Positions 9,467 through 18,366 of a DNA stretch of 64,000 nucleotides are shown in pieces. Source of the DNA: Nostoc sp. NIES-4103 (GTDB lineage: Bacteria; Cyanobacteriota; Cyanobacteriia; Cyanobacteriales; Nostocaceae); NCBI RefSeq assembly GCF_002368335.1, contig NZ_AP018288.1, positions 2,460,208 to 2,524,207 of the forward strand, read 5' to 3'. Below the pieces are notes generated by a model, which saw only the letters and a program-made list of their open reading frames with translations, made no database searches and was not told where the DNA came from. Both the position numbers and the translations under genes were made by a program. Numbering within the stretch: position 1 is the first letter of the stretch; each line of letters opens with the position of its first letter.

Positions 9467-10096
9467 ATGAAAAAGCTTCTTTTCGCTCTGGTGTTGCTAA
9501 CGTTTACTACCTTCGGGATAGTACTGTCCAGTAATGTTTATGCTCAGTTATCCCAGAATAGTATCCGTCAAATCAATTACGCTTATGAGGCTCCAGTGGA
9601 CACCCAACCATCATTTGGCTTTCCCAGACAAAATCAGCTACTAGCAACTGTTCTTGCCTCTCAAGAACAGAAAACGCAGTTAATCAATAACCCATCAACA
9701 CCGACACAAGTAAATTTACCCTTATCTACTCCTATTCAACTTGATTGGGCTAACTCTGCTGGTTTAATTAATGCCAAGAAACATTATGTGTTGGAAGTTC
9801 AAGTTTCTTCCACTGGTAGACCAGTTGGCAACTACAGCGTATATCTGAATCTACCCAATCTCAAGGCTGCTTCTGATGTTGATACTTACTATATAGGGCC
9901 TCTCAATTTCTTTGAGGCGCTAAATCCAAAAGATAAAAGCAAAACTTTTCAGTTTGATATTACCGAAGAATTAATTAAGCAGGTGAAAAAAGGCGAACAA
10001 CCAACAACAATCTCCAACCTCACTTTAACTTTCCTTCCCGATGAAGGTGGTGGCCCAGAGGTTTTTGTTGATCGGCTTTCACTTGAGGAACTATAA
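9467..10096 (+). CDS. Secreted stand-alone tyrosinase-C-terminal-domain protein
   Basis: The ATG at 9467 gives MKKLLFALVLLTFTTFG... and a signal peptide ending VYAQ, nearly the same leader as the tyrosinase gene upstream. The mature protein of about 180 residues lacks any copper motif. Residues from about 105 (HYVLEVQVSSTGRPVGNYSV, then YLNLP and DTYYIGPLNFFEA) align by eye with the tyrosinase C-terminal domain (YVLDVTVSFSKRPIGNYSVY, then NYYIGAANFFDA). In polyphenol oxidases this domain shields the active site, and in Streptomyces a separate caddie protein delivers copper. A role as a shield or chaperone of the neighbouring enzyme is inference. It sits 450 bases downstream on the same strand. 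Confidence 0.75.
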   Translation: MKKLLFALVLLTFTTFGIVLSSNVYAQLSQNSIRQINYAYEAPVDTQPSFGFPRQNQLLATVLASQEQKTQLINNPSTPTQVNLPLSTPIQLDWANSAGLINAKKHYVLEVQVSSTGRPVGNYSVYLNLPNLKAASDVDTYYIGPLNFFEALNPKDKSKTFQFDITEELIKQVKKGEQPTTISNLTLTFLPDEGGGPEVFVDRLSLEEL

Positions 10097-10116
10097 TATC
10101 AAATTGCATCACGATA

Positions 10117-10521
10117 TTACTTATTGGGTTGGGAAATTCGTGCTTCAATATCTTCTAATGTTTGTAACAGCAAACGTTTTGCCTGCAATTGCCATCCCAA
10201 TTTTTGAATTCTAAAAGCTGCTACAGTCCCACCAATAGCTGCTAATAAGCCGATGGGTTGATTTAACGAAATTCCGAATAACAAACCCAATCCAGCAATT
10301 CCCCAAAATGGTAAGGCTACTGCTTGTCTTTGCTCTTCAACAATTTGGATAATTGTACTATATTGCATAGTAGCTAATAATTCTTGTTTCACCTGCTTTT
10401 GTTCAGCTGCCGATAGAGATAAACCGATTTTACGACGCAGCTTTTCAATTTTGCGGGCATCAGTGCTGTATTCAGTTAGCTCATCTTCTGCCATTTTCAG
10501 TAGTCGTTCGAGTTGCCCCAT
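10117..10521 (-). CDS. Small membrane-associated hypothetical protein
   Basis: The frame extends upstream to a GTG at 10590, but the ATG at 10521 (MGQLERLLKMAEDEL) with AGG five bases before it is the more likely start, giving 134 residues. The N-terminal two thirds are a charged helical coiled-coil-like region. Residues about 70-110 form a hydrophobic, glycine-rich hairpin (LPFWGIAGLGLLFGISLNQP, then IGLLAAIGGTVAA), probably two short membrane segments. It is convergent with the gene at 9467 and divergent from the one at 10868. I do not recognise the family. Confidence 0.6.
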   Translation of the reverse strand: MGQLERLLKMAEDELTEYSTDARKIEKLRRKIGLSLSAAEQKQVKQELLATMQYSTIIQIVEEQRQAVALPFWGIAGLGLLFGISLNQPIGLLAAIGGTVAAFRIQKLGWQLQAKRLLLQTLEDIEARISQPNK

Positions 10522-10867
10522 TTGCCTGACATCCGGGATTATGATACAGCTATTATCCCGAAAAAGTTGGCTTGAAGCGAGCGATCGCACTCTCTACGCC
10601 GAAAAATTGTGTAAATCTGCTGAAAAATTCAGCTCATACCATTTCACACAATCACTGATACAAATTCATTCACCCCTGCTTTTCTGCTCAAGATGGCTAT
10701 TGGATAATTTTTCAGCTATTGTTAAAATCTGCTTGCTGAACGTGCGTTATCTGCCAATTAGATGGTACAAATGTATTATTATAGAAAAGCATCCCTTGAT
10801 ACTGATGTGCCACATTTTCCCCATACTGATAAACTTGTTTAGCAAAACCTTTTGATAGCCTAAAACG

Positions 10868-11737
10868 ATGAAAACATCTGCTAAGTTCGACTTTGAGGAT
10901 GAAAAATTTAATGCACCGCCTTCTCAAGTCATTCCCTGGTGTCAGATGATTAATCCTCGGTATGGCACAGATGGCATCCAGCCCCACGGGTTGGCAATTA
11001 AGCTGGATAATGCCCAAGCTGTTGGCTTTCAACCAGATGATAACTGGCAACAGGTGGAGCATGAATTTAGCTCTGGAGTGGAAACTGTTTTTATGACTGC
11101 GACACCCCAGTTAGTCATAGTACGTCGAGGCCCTTTGTCTGTCAAAGACAGAGAAACTGGTCTGAAACTGGGTACACTCAAAGATAATTATGATGCTTTT
11201 TTAGCAGACAAACTTAAATTTAAAACCTTTACTCGCTATTTAATTTTTCTAGTAGGTGAAAATAAAAAGTTTTTACATGAATACCCATTGCAATTAACTC
11301 TCAATGGTGCAGCAGGAGCGAGTTTCAGCAAAAGTTACTGTGAGTACCAACAAGGGAAAGTTGTGAGTGGGTTTGTTGCGGAACTAGAAAAAGCTTATGC
11401 CATATATCGCAAGCAACCCCTAACACCAAAAGGCCCACTATTCCACGCGCACGGGATTTTTTGCCCAATCATTGAGTGTGAAGAAAGAGGCATTGAACCG
11501 AATATTGCTTTGGTAGCTTCAACTGTAGATTTCAAACATCCCACAGTGGGAACGTTGACACAATATCTGATTGCCTCGGATTCCCCGGAATCTGCAATTA
11601 TCTGCAAGGCTTTTGAAGAATACAAAGAATTTGGTAAGGAACCCGTAAAAGTAGAATCATCTAAAATGGCAATGGCTGGCGTTTCCAGTTCCTACATTTA
11701 CGCTGATGAAGATGATTTTGCTTATCCACCGTATTAG
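10868..11737 (+). CDS. Conserved hypothetical protein, DUF5895-like
   Basis: The 289-residue soluble protein begins MKTSAKFDFEDEKFNAPPSQ and contains WCQMINPRYG, a conserved start I associate with the cyanobacterial DUF5895 family; this family name is from memory and tentative. A central FHAHGIFCPIIECEERG segment holds two cysteines and two histidines. The tail is acidic and aromatic (YADEDDFAYPPY), a style common in ssDNA-binding proteins, but no OB-fold evidence can be given by eye. The gene ends in TAG and runs directly into a heptamer repeat array. The function is unknown. Confidence 0.6.
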   Translation: MKTSAKFDFEDEKFNAPPSQVIPWCQMINPRYGTDGIQPHGLAIKLDNAQAVGFQPDDNWQQVEHEFSSGVETVFMTATPQLVIVRRGPLSVKDRETGLKLGTLKDNYDAFLADKLKFKTFTRYLIFLVGENKKFLHEYPLQLTLNGAAGASFSKSYCEYQQGKVVSGFVAELEKAYAIYRKQPLTPKGPLFHAHGIFCPIIECEERGIEPNIALVASTVDFKHPTVGTLTQYLIASDSPESAIICKAFEEYKEFGKEPVKVESSKMAMAGVSSSYIYADEDDFAYPPY

Positions 11738-11875
11738 GGACTGGGGACTAGGGACTGGGGACTGGTGACTGGTGACTGGGAACTGGGGACTGGTGACTGG
11801 TGACTGGTGACTGGAGAAAGGTTTTTTAAATACTCGATCCCTAATACCCAATCCCCAATACCCAGTACCCAATCC
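11738..11875. repeat. Heptamer short tandem repeat array
   Basis: Repeats of GGGACTG and GGTGACT type run from the stop of the gene at 11737 to about 11815. They are followed by CCCAATC/CCCAGTA repeats in the opposite sense up to the stop of the MltA gene. The two halves can pair into a long imperfect hairpin, which may end both convergent transcripts. Confidence 0.8.
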
Positions 11876-13132
11876 CTATTCTTTCAACAGCAAATAATAT
11901 AATGAACCATTACCGCCTGTGATGCCGGCGCGATCGCCTGCTAATTTGCCAGTTCCCATGAAATAGTCTACTCGTCCTGGGCCTTTGATGGCGCTACCTG
12001 TATCTTGATCGAGTACATAGCGGCTAACAGCACGAGATTCTAATCTACCGGAACTAGTAGGATAGGGAAATGAATTATAAATTAGCGCTAATGCTCCCGG
12101 TGGCATGAGAGACTTATCTGTAGCAATGGAACGCTCTGCTGTAACTGGTACGTTAATGCTACCAGTAGCTTGTCTACCGGCAGTTTCTTGGAAAAACACA
12201 AACCGTTCCCAACGCGGTAAATAATTACTCAACTCCTGGGGCTTTTGGCGGAAATAACTAATCAAACGTGGCATTGTCAATCCTGCTAATGGCAGTTTGC
12301 CATCTTTGGCCAGTTCTTTGCCGATACTAGTCCAAGGGTAATCTGTTCCACCGGCGTAGCCAATAGAGGTTCTTTTGCCATTGGTTAACTGAATTTGGGC
12401 AGAACCTTGGATGTGTACCATGTATGCATCCAGGCGATCGCGGAACCAAAGCATTTCTAAACCATGCAATCGGCTTTTTTTGCCTAGCAAACCATCTTTA
12501 CCTTCCAATTCAATTCGTTTGGGGTGGGGTTTCGCCCATTGCTCGAAATCTTTTGGTAATCGATAAAGGGGATATTTGTATACTGAAGTTCTTACTCTAC
12601 TAGCAGTATAAACAGGCTCGTAGTATGCAGTAAATTTTACTGTACCCTTGCCATCATTGCCCACAGATTTGTAAAAAACAAACTCTCGCCGCACAGCAGC
12701 TTGCAGTTGTGCTGGAGATTTGGCACTGACTACCAGTTGACGGAAACGTACTAAGCTGCGACGCACGCGGTCAAGTGTAATTCCCTGAACTGGATAGTTT
12801 TGATACGCTGCGGCTGCCTTATTTCCTGCGAGGTAACGCAGACTATTGTCAATGGATGCCAACAACGCTTGGCGATCGCCAACTTTACCTCTTTGACCCC
12901 AAATTTGCTCATCCCAACCTAAGCATCTGTACTGCGGGGTGCAATCAGTGCCGAGGTTAACAGGTATAAGCGGCGGTTGGATTTCAGGAGTACTTGGCTT
13001 GACTTGCGGCGGGATTTCAGAATTGGTCGGTACTGGTATTGTTACAGGAACCTGAGCCACAGCTGACCAGATTGTGTTTACAAGGGCAAATCCTAGACTC
13101 AAAGAAGCCAAAGCAAGGGTTTTTCTCATCAT
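11876..13132 (-). CDS. mltA: MltA-type lytic murein transglycosylase
   Basis: The 418-residue protein has a Sec signal (MMRKTLALASLSLGFALVNT, cleavage near VAQ) and a proline-rich linker, then the MltA insert domain (KFTAYYEPVYTASR, about residues 160-175). The C-terminal 3D barrel has DQDTGSAIKGPGRVDYFMGT with the three aspartate-type positions that name the 3D domain. The enzyme cuts peptidoglycan between MurNAc and GlcNAc, forming 1,6-anhydro-MurNAc, in the periplasm. The stop of the preceding gene (TAA) directly abuts the ATG, so the two are one operon. The family assignment is secure. Confidence 0.9.
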   Translation of the reverse strand: MMRKTLALASLSLGFALVNTIWSAVAQVPVTIPVPTNSEIPPQVKPSTPEIQPPLIPVNLGTDCTPQYRCLGWDEQIWGQRGKVGDRQALLASIDNSLRYLAGNKAAAAYQNYPVQGITLDRVRRSLVRFRQLVVSAKSPAQLQAAVRREFVFYKSVGNDGKGTVKFTAYYEPVYTASRVRTSVYKYPLYRLPKDFEQWAKPHPKRIELEGKDGLLGKKSRLHGLEMLWFRDRLDAYMVHIQGSAQIQLTNGKRTSIGYAGGTDYPWTSIGKELAKDGKLPLAGLTMPRLISYFRQKPQELSNYLPRWERFVFFQETAGRQATGSINVPVTAERSIATDKSLMPPGALALIYNSFPYPTSSGRLESRAVSRYVLDQDTGSAIKGPGRVDYFMGTGKLAGDRAGITGGNGSLYYLLLKE

Positions 13133-13387
13133 TTAGTTGAATCTTTCAACACTAGAGCTAAAAACGGGTTCTACCCGGATTGACACAATCCGAGATGGGC
13201 GTACAACCATATACTCCCCTTGTATATTCTTGATCGGTACGCTAATAAAGTCATTAGAAGCAGACTTGGGTACAAGTTCGCCGCTATACCACTTTTGAAA
13301 TTCCTGAATATTAGGAAAACGTACTTCTTCGCGGTGTCCACTTTCTAGAAGCAGGAAGACAGCGTATTCATTCGGTGTTCTAGGCAT
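13133..13387 (-). CDS. Small conserved protein in operon with mltA
   Basis: The 84-residue protein starts MPRTPNEYAVFLLLESGHRE and reads as a small beta-rich soluble domain (VRFPNIQEFQKWYSGELVP, ISVPIKNIQGEYMVVRPSRI). It has no signal peptide or membrane segment. Its stop codon directly precedes the mltA start, implying translational coupling. I do not recognise the family; the tight pairing suggests a function linked to cell-wall turnover, but that is inference only. Confidence 0.65.
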   Translation of the reverse strand: MPRTPNEYAVFLLLESGHREEVRFPNIQEFQKWYSGELVPKSASNDFISVPIKNIQGEYMVVRPSRIVSIRVEPVFSSSVERFN

Positions 13388-14011
13388 AAAGTTGAATTAT
13401 TTGAAACAGGTTCAACCCATGTTAACCACGTCACCTCAGAATGAAAAGGGTAAGCATACGGGAGCAAGAAAAGCATTTGGGGAAAGTTGTAAATTAACTC
13501 ATGAGCGATCGCTCCTAACTGTTAATGAACGGATATGATGACGGTTGCTTACTCAAAGACGGTTCCCAGTAAATCCCAAACTGGATCAATCTGTATATTC
13601 TTGATCAATTTATTCTGCCAATACTTTTGCTTATTTGACGTTCTCTCAATGGATAAATCCTGGGGGATTCTTGGTTCAACGACACTCAGTAAAACTAGAA
13701 GCATTCAGTCTTGCCAAATCGACCCCTCACCGAACAATCCTAGCTATTGATGGTGTTGTCTAGGTATGGCAACTAGCACCAGTGGGATGTATCTTCCCAA
13801 GCGTTAATCCCGTATGCTATTAGTACTAATTTACACAATTAAATTAATTTACTGGTTTCGCTACTCTGTCGAGTTCATGGTTTTGAAAAGGTTGTTCGCG
13901 CCTTTGCTGCTAGCATCACTTTACGTCCTAGAGTTAATGGCAGTAGCGACGGATTCTTGCCTGTGCTAGACCATATGTATCTATTTGATCACACTAAAGA
14001 TAACTATAAGA
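13388..14011. other. Intergenic, possible IS200/IS605-type 3' remnant
   Basis: No intact gene was found. On the minus strand 13637-13690 reads GTTGAACCAAGAATCCCCC followed by a short GA-rich stretch, which resembles the right end that follows tnpB genes of IS200/IS605 elements. Fragments on either side are broken by stops in all frames. This is a weak resemblance only. Confidence 0.25.
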
Positions 14012-14533
14012 ATGTCCAATAAAAGTCTAAAACTTCTGACCTTATCCGTAGTTTTTCTAATCATCAGTTTAGGGATATTAACTGCCTGTATTCAAAGTCA
14101 ACGGGAAACTACAACGACTAGTGAGTTATCACCATCTAAACCAAATGTCATGCTTGAAATCAAATCTCAAGCGGGAACATGCCCTAAGACAGTTGGGCTT
14201 TGGATTATTTCACTGATCTCTGAAGGTGGTGGGGAATACACTGTTGTTGCGGACACTCGACCGATTGCAAACCCTGCAAGATTGGTAGCATCTGGTGAGA
14301 GATTTGTGGAATATGAAGCAATACTACGTGAATCTTACGCATCTTGTATCGGTAGTGCTAGCTTGCAAGAATTTCGTTTTTACAATTTCCAGTTCCGAAA
14401 TGGAAAGGTTTATTTTCGTGTCGATCTCCCAGCTATTGTCAATGAGTCAGCCAATGGGACACCGTATATTGGAATTACGTACAAAAAGCTAGTTGCTTCT
14501 CGTCCATACGTGCGTTGGAAGTCTACAGAATAA
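14012..14533 (+). CDS. Hypothetical lipoprotein
   Basis: The ATG at 14012 gives MSNKSLKLLTLSVVFLIISL followed by the lipobox GILTAC, so the protein (173 residues) should be processed by signal peptidase II and lipidated. A TTG 27 bases upstream is possible but would spoil the leader. The mature part is a single small domain with two more cysteines (AGTCPKTVGLWI and YASCIGSASLQEF) that could form a disulfide. I do not recognise the family. It lies 66 bases upstream of a Ser/Thr kinase on the same strand and may be co-transcribed with it. Confidence 0.65.
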   Translation: MSNKSLKLLTLSVVFLIISLGILTACIQSQRETTTTSELSPSKPNVMLEIKSQAGTCPKTVGLWIISLISEGGGEYTVVADTRPIANPARLVASGERFVEYEAILRESYASCIGSASLQEFRFYNFQFRNGKVYFRVDLPAIVNESANGTPYIGITYKKLVASRPYVRWKSTE

Positions 14534-14599
14534 GTCAATTGAGAAGTTTTAGCATAAGAAAAGACCTAGTAAAATAAGGGCTTAGGCACAAATCATACA

Positions 14600-15919
14600 A
14601 TGTTAGGAAATTTACTAGACGGGCGTTACCAAGTCCTTCAAGTCTTAGGTGGAGGAGGATTTGGTCAAACCTATATAGCCCGCGACACCCACCGACCAGG
14701 TTCACCCAAGTGTGTTGTTAAGCACCTGAAGCCTGTCACCCACAACCCTGAATTTCTGGAAACTGCCAGACGGCTATTTACCAGTGAGGCAGAAATTCTA
14801 GAACAACTGGGGCATCATGACCAAATTCCTCGGCTTTTAGCCTACTTTGAAGAACAACAAGAATTTTTCTTGGTACAAGAGTTTATTGATGGGCGTTCTC
14901 TTGCAGCAGAACTTTTACCAGGTCAAAGGTGGACAGAAGACCAAGTTATGCAACTTCTGCACCAGGTCTTGGAAGTTCTCAAGTTTATTCACAGTCAAAA
15001 TGTCATCCATCGAGATATTAAGCCGGAAAATATCATTAGACGGCAAGTAGACAGCAAGCTGGTGTTAATTGACTTTGGCGCGGTCAAGCAAATCCAATCT
15101 CAACTGTTGACAGCTTTAGGACATATGGCTACTACAATTGCGATCGGTACGCCAGGATATATGTCTACAGAACAGGGTCGAGGCAAACCCCGTCCCAACA
15201 GTGATATTTATTCTCTAGGTATTATTTGTATCCAAGCGCTCACTGGTTTGCATCCCCGGCAACTTGAGGAAGATTTAGAGACAGGAGAAATTATTTGGCA
15301 ACATCTGACAAATGTCAGTCCTGGGATGGCAACTGTGCTATCTAAAATGGTGCTACATCACTTTAGAGAACGCTATCAATCTGCAACAGATGTTCTAGAA
15401 GCCCTCCGACAAATCAATACTGTTATTAACCCTGTAATTCAAGCACCACATCTAACGCAGCCTTCACAAAACCCAATCCTCTCTCAGGAAGAGTACAACC
15501 GCCTAGAAAATATACTCTTGGAAATTGTCGGCCCCGTAGCCCGGACATTATTACGAAAAGTTACGGCATCAGCGCCCAATAGCCAAACAATAATAGATAA
15601 TTTGGCGCTTCATCTACCAGGACATCAACAAATTGAGTTGAAGAAGCGGACAACATTCCTTCTAGAAGAAACTCAAGTCACGCCAGCCAGCCAGCCAGTG
15701 AATTTACCGGCGACATCATCCCAAATAATTAATGACAGTTTTGTCCGTCAATGTGAGCGAGATTTGGCTGAATTAATTGGCCCCATTGCTACTTTTCTTG
15801 TGCAAAAAGCTATAAAAACGTCTCCTCAGATTTCCCGCACTGAACTTGTGCAAACTTTAGCAATACACATTAGCGATCCTCAAAAAGCTCAGCAATTTCA
15901 GCAACGCTTACTTAGTTAA
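14600..15919 (+). CDS. Ser/Thr protein kinase with C-terminal repeats
   Basis: The 439-residue protein has a full Hanks-type kinase domain: glycine loop LGGGGFGQTY (16-25), Lys41 in VVKHL, catalytic HRDIKPEN (137-144) and the Mg-binding DFG at 158-160, with GTPGYMSTEQ in the activation segment. All catalytic residues are present. The C-terminal part carries two related repeats of about 60 residues (ENILLEIVGPVARTLLRKVT and ERDLAELIGPIATFLVQKAI), a module found after other bacterial kinases. There is no membrane segment, so it is cytoplasmic. It may share a transcript with the lipoprotein gene upstream. The substrate is unknown. Confidence 0.9.
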   Translation: MLGNLLDGRYQVLQVLGGGGFGQTYIARDTHRPGSPKCVVKHLKPVTHNPEFLETARRLFTSEAEILEQLGHHDQIPRLLAYFEEQQEFFLVQEFIDGRSLAAELLPGQRWTEDQVMQLLHQVLEVLKFIHSQNVIHRDIKPENIIRRQVDSKLVLIDFGAVKQIQSQLLTALGHMATTIAIGTPGYMSTEQGRGKPRPNSDIYSLGIICIQALTGLHPRQLEEDLETGEIIWQHLTNVSPGMATVLSKMVLHHFRERYQSATDVLEALRQINTVINPVIQAPHLTQPSQNPILSQEEYNRLENILLEIVGPVARTLLRKVTASAPNSQTIIDNLALHLPGHQQIELKKRTTFLLEETQVTPASQPVNLPATSSQIINDSFVRQCERDLAELIGPIATFLVQKAIKTSPQISRTELVQTLAIHISDPQKAQQFQQRLLS

Positions 15920-16049
15920 TTTATAGTTTAAAATCGCTCTAAATCTAACAATTATTAATTACGAATTGTTATTACTGAATTTGCTAATTTAATAAAAATA
16001 TAATTATCGTAGTGGCGTGGCAAGCTGAATATAGTATATAAATATAATT

Positions 16050-16104
16050 CTTGTGGTGTGGGCTTCTAGCCCGCACCGGACGGGCGAGACGCCCATCCCA
16101 CAAG
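16050..16104. repeat. 55-bp cruciform repeat, copy 1
   Basis: The sequence runs from CTTGTGG to CCACAAG with two inner hairpins (GGGCTTCTAGCCC and GGGCGAGACGCCC). An identical copy in the opposite orientation is at 24278-24332, with identity extending several bases on the left side (ATATAATT). A diverged half copy is at 30371-30403. The 374-base gap 15920-16293 also holds two direct copies of a GCACTATTTTAGTC-type block about 100 bases apart. Confidence 0.8.
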
Positions 16105-16293
16105 AAAATCTATTGCACTATTTTAGTCTGGTCACACTACTACTAGCGCAACCGGACTAATTTAGCGCATAAATTTCCTCTAAAATCTCTGTGTTCTCTG
16201 CGCCTCTGCGGTTCGTTAATGCACTATTTTAGTCCGGTCATGCTACTACTTCTGACGAGTCCTAATTACAAATGACAAATGACAAATGACCAA

Positions 16294-17196
16294 TTACTGA
16301 TTTTGTTGATTCAGCAAGTTCATAGCTATTTCTAAACTAGCTTTCATCCGATTAAAAGCTGCTGCTAAGCCGCCAATTTCATCGTGAGACTGTTCTGCAA
16401 AATCAGCGTTCATATCACCAGTGCTGACTTGTTGAGCAATTTTTTCAATTTTGCGAATCCGCTGAATTACAGTTTTCTTGATTAAATAATTAATTAACAG
16501 AACTACGATCGCAAAAATCGCCACTAAAAGTCCCATAATCAAATTCCAAGTGCGGTTGGCACTGGCAAAAACATCTTCAGAGGGGACAGAAATTATTTGA
16601 GCTGCAATAATATCGTTGAGTTTCCAGCCAAAACCATTTTCTGTCCCATAAGTTGCCAATTGGCTTTTAGGAGCTTGATCGGGTGTAGAATGGCATTGTA
16701 GGCAACTTTGTTGTGTAACAGCCAATGGCCGGGCAATATAAAATACCTGACCGTCGGGAAAGTCACGGAAGCCAAAAATTTCTTGCTGCTTGGGGTTTTT
16801 GCGGAACTGATCAACTAGTTTAGTTTCAAAATTATCCGCTTTATCCCGCAAATTAGTGGGATTAATAGTTGCTTCTTTATAAAGGTAATTTTCATATTCT
16901 GGGTTTTTACGTAAATTTTCAAAAACTTCTGTAGCTGAAAATGCGGGTACTGTTTCTGGAATAAACGCTGGTTCCGTAGCTAATCTGGGTGCTAGCAGAC
17001 CATTTATCCGATTTTGCGTATAACTTCTAACAGAGTTCATCGTTTTGATCAAAATCAGCGCTTGAGAAGTCACTTCATTTTGCGCTCTCTGCTCCAGTAC
17101 CCTGGATAAGGCTAGACCACTCACAAAAATGCTGACTATGAAAACCAGCATCAAAATTAAGTTAAATTTAGTACCTATTTTTAAGTTTTTTAACAT
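16294..17196 (-). CDS. DUF3365 (heme-type) sensor with HAMP domain
   Basis: The 300-residue protein has an N-terminal membrane segment (about 10-30), a periplasmic domain, a second membrane segment (about 217-239) and a HAMP linker (about 238-290). The periplasmic part holds SCLQCH (C165, C168, H169), a c-type heme motif typical of the DUF3365/Tll0287-like fold, which binds heme and may sense redox or ligands. The chain stops right after HAMP (LNQQNQ), so no kinase or cyclase output is present, and the next gene on that side runs the other way. It is divergent from a PhnD-like binding protein with 172 bases between them. A partnership with another kinase is inferred. Confidence 0.8.
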   Translation of the reverse strand: MLKNLKIGTKFNLILMLVFIVSIFVSGLALSRVLEQRAQNEVTSQALILIKTMNSVRSYTQNRINGLLAPRLATEPAFIPETVPAFSATEVFENLRKNPEYENYLYKEATINPTNLRDKADNFETKLVDQFRKNPKQQEIFGFRDFPDGQVFYIARPLAVTQQSCLQCHSTPDQAPKSQLATYGTENGFGWKLNDIIAAQIISVPSEDVFASANRTWNLIMGLLVAIFAIVVLLINYLIKKTVIQRIRKIEKIAQQVSTGDMNADFAEQSHDEIGGLAAAFNRMKASLEIAMNLLNQQNQ

Positions 17197-17368
17197 ATTA
17201 TTGAACTCATAAAACTTTACAAAGGAAACTAAGATTTGAGTTAATCTAAATGTCGCTGATAGCTACTAGAAAAATACGATTTAAAAAATCAATAAATGTT
17301 AATTTTTATCAGCAAATAACTGTATAGATCAACTCTAAAAGTCAAATAATTTTCAGCAAGCATAATTA

Positions 17369-18226
17369 ATGATATCTGGGAAAATTTCACGTCGTTTGTT
17401 TATTTTACAGCTGCTATGTTGTACAGTTACTGGGTGCAAATCAACACCAAAATCTGAGGGCGTGTTAACTATTGGCGTCATCAATTATGGTGGAGGTGGA
17501 GAAATAATTGACAAATTTGCTAAATTTAGTAATGTTCTGGCGCAAAAAACAAAAGCACGCACTCGTTTAGAGCCTGCTTTCAATGAAAATAAAGCCATTG
17601 AACGCCTATCATCTCAAGCTTGGTCATTAGTATTTGCACCGCCAGGATTAGCCGCTGTGGCGATCGCTCTTTATCGGTATGTACCTATATTACCTTTAGT
17701 GGGTGTGAGTAATTTGCGCTCAGTATTGGTCGTTCGCAAAGACAGCAAAATTCAAGACTTAAAACAGCTACAGGGTAAAACAGTTGCTTTAGGTCAACCA
17801 GGTTCAGCAACAGGATATTATTTCCCGCTTTACAATCTTTATGGGTTGACACTGGCGGAGATATTATCTGCACCTACACCCAAAACCATTTTAGAATTGG
17901 TGGCTGAAGGTAAAGCTGACGCTGGCGCTATTTCAAAAGCAGAACTGGATCTCTACAGTCCCCAGTTACGCCAAACAGAGTTTCGCATTCTCTACACAGA
18001 TCCTCACTATGTTCCACCTGGTGTAGTTTTGATTGGATCTACTGTGGAACGCAAGCGCCAAGAATACATCCGCAAAGTTTTAAGTGAAGTTCCTGCGGTT
18101 TTGGCGCAAGAAGTAGGCTATGTTCCTAATGGAAAAGTACCAGATTATAAATATATGATTGAAGTAGTTGAGCGGGTCAAATTAATTTCTTCCCAGTTAC
18201 AAAATAAGCCTGTACGTTTATTTTGA
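17369..18226 (+). CDS. PhnD-like periplasmic binding lipoprotein
   Basis: The 285-residue protein starts MISGKISRRLFILQLLCCTV and has the lipobox VTGC, so it is a membrane-anchored lipoprotein. The rest is a type-II periplasmic binding fold of the PhnD/SsuA-like class (LTIGVINYGGGGEIIDKF, LQGKTVALGQPGSATGYYFP, VAEGKADAGAISKAELD). PhnD proteins bind phosphate, phosphonate or related oxyanions, but the family also feeds sensory kinases. No permease or ATPase gene is nearby; instead it is divergent from the heme-type HAMP sensor, which favours a sensory role. The ligand is unknown. Confidence 0.78.
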   Translation: MISGKISRRLFILQLLCCTVTGCKSTPKSEGVLTIGVINYGGGGEIIDKFAKFSNVLAQKTKARTRLEPAFNENKAIERLSSQAWSLVFAPPGLAAVAIALYRYVPILPLVGVSNLRSVLVVRKDSKIQDLKQLQGKTVALGQPGSATGYYFPLYNLYGLTLAEILSAPTPKTILELVAEGKADAGAISKAELDLYSPQLRQTEFRILYTDPHYVPPGVVLIGSTVERKRQEYIRKVLSEVPAVLAQEVGYVPNGKVPDYKYMIEVVERVKLISSQLQNKPVRLF

Positions 18227-18366
18227 GTATGGAAAAATCAGGAAAAAGCAAAGTGTTTGATATCAAGTTCGGCTAATTACTTACGATATAGTCGGTTTGC
18301 CTGGTAATAGGTAATGGGTAATAGTAGAATCCAATTACCAATTACCAATTACCAAATATTAGAGTT

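Noticed and set aside
10451..10855. Plus-strand frame of 134 codons
   Set aside because: It overlaps the gene at 10117-10521 in antisense, and the product has no domain-like pattern.
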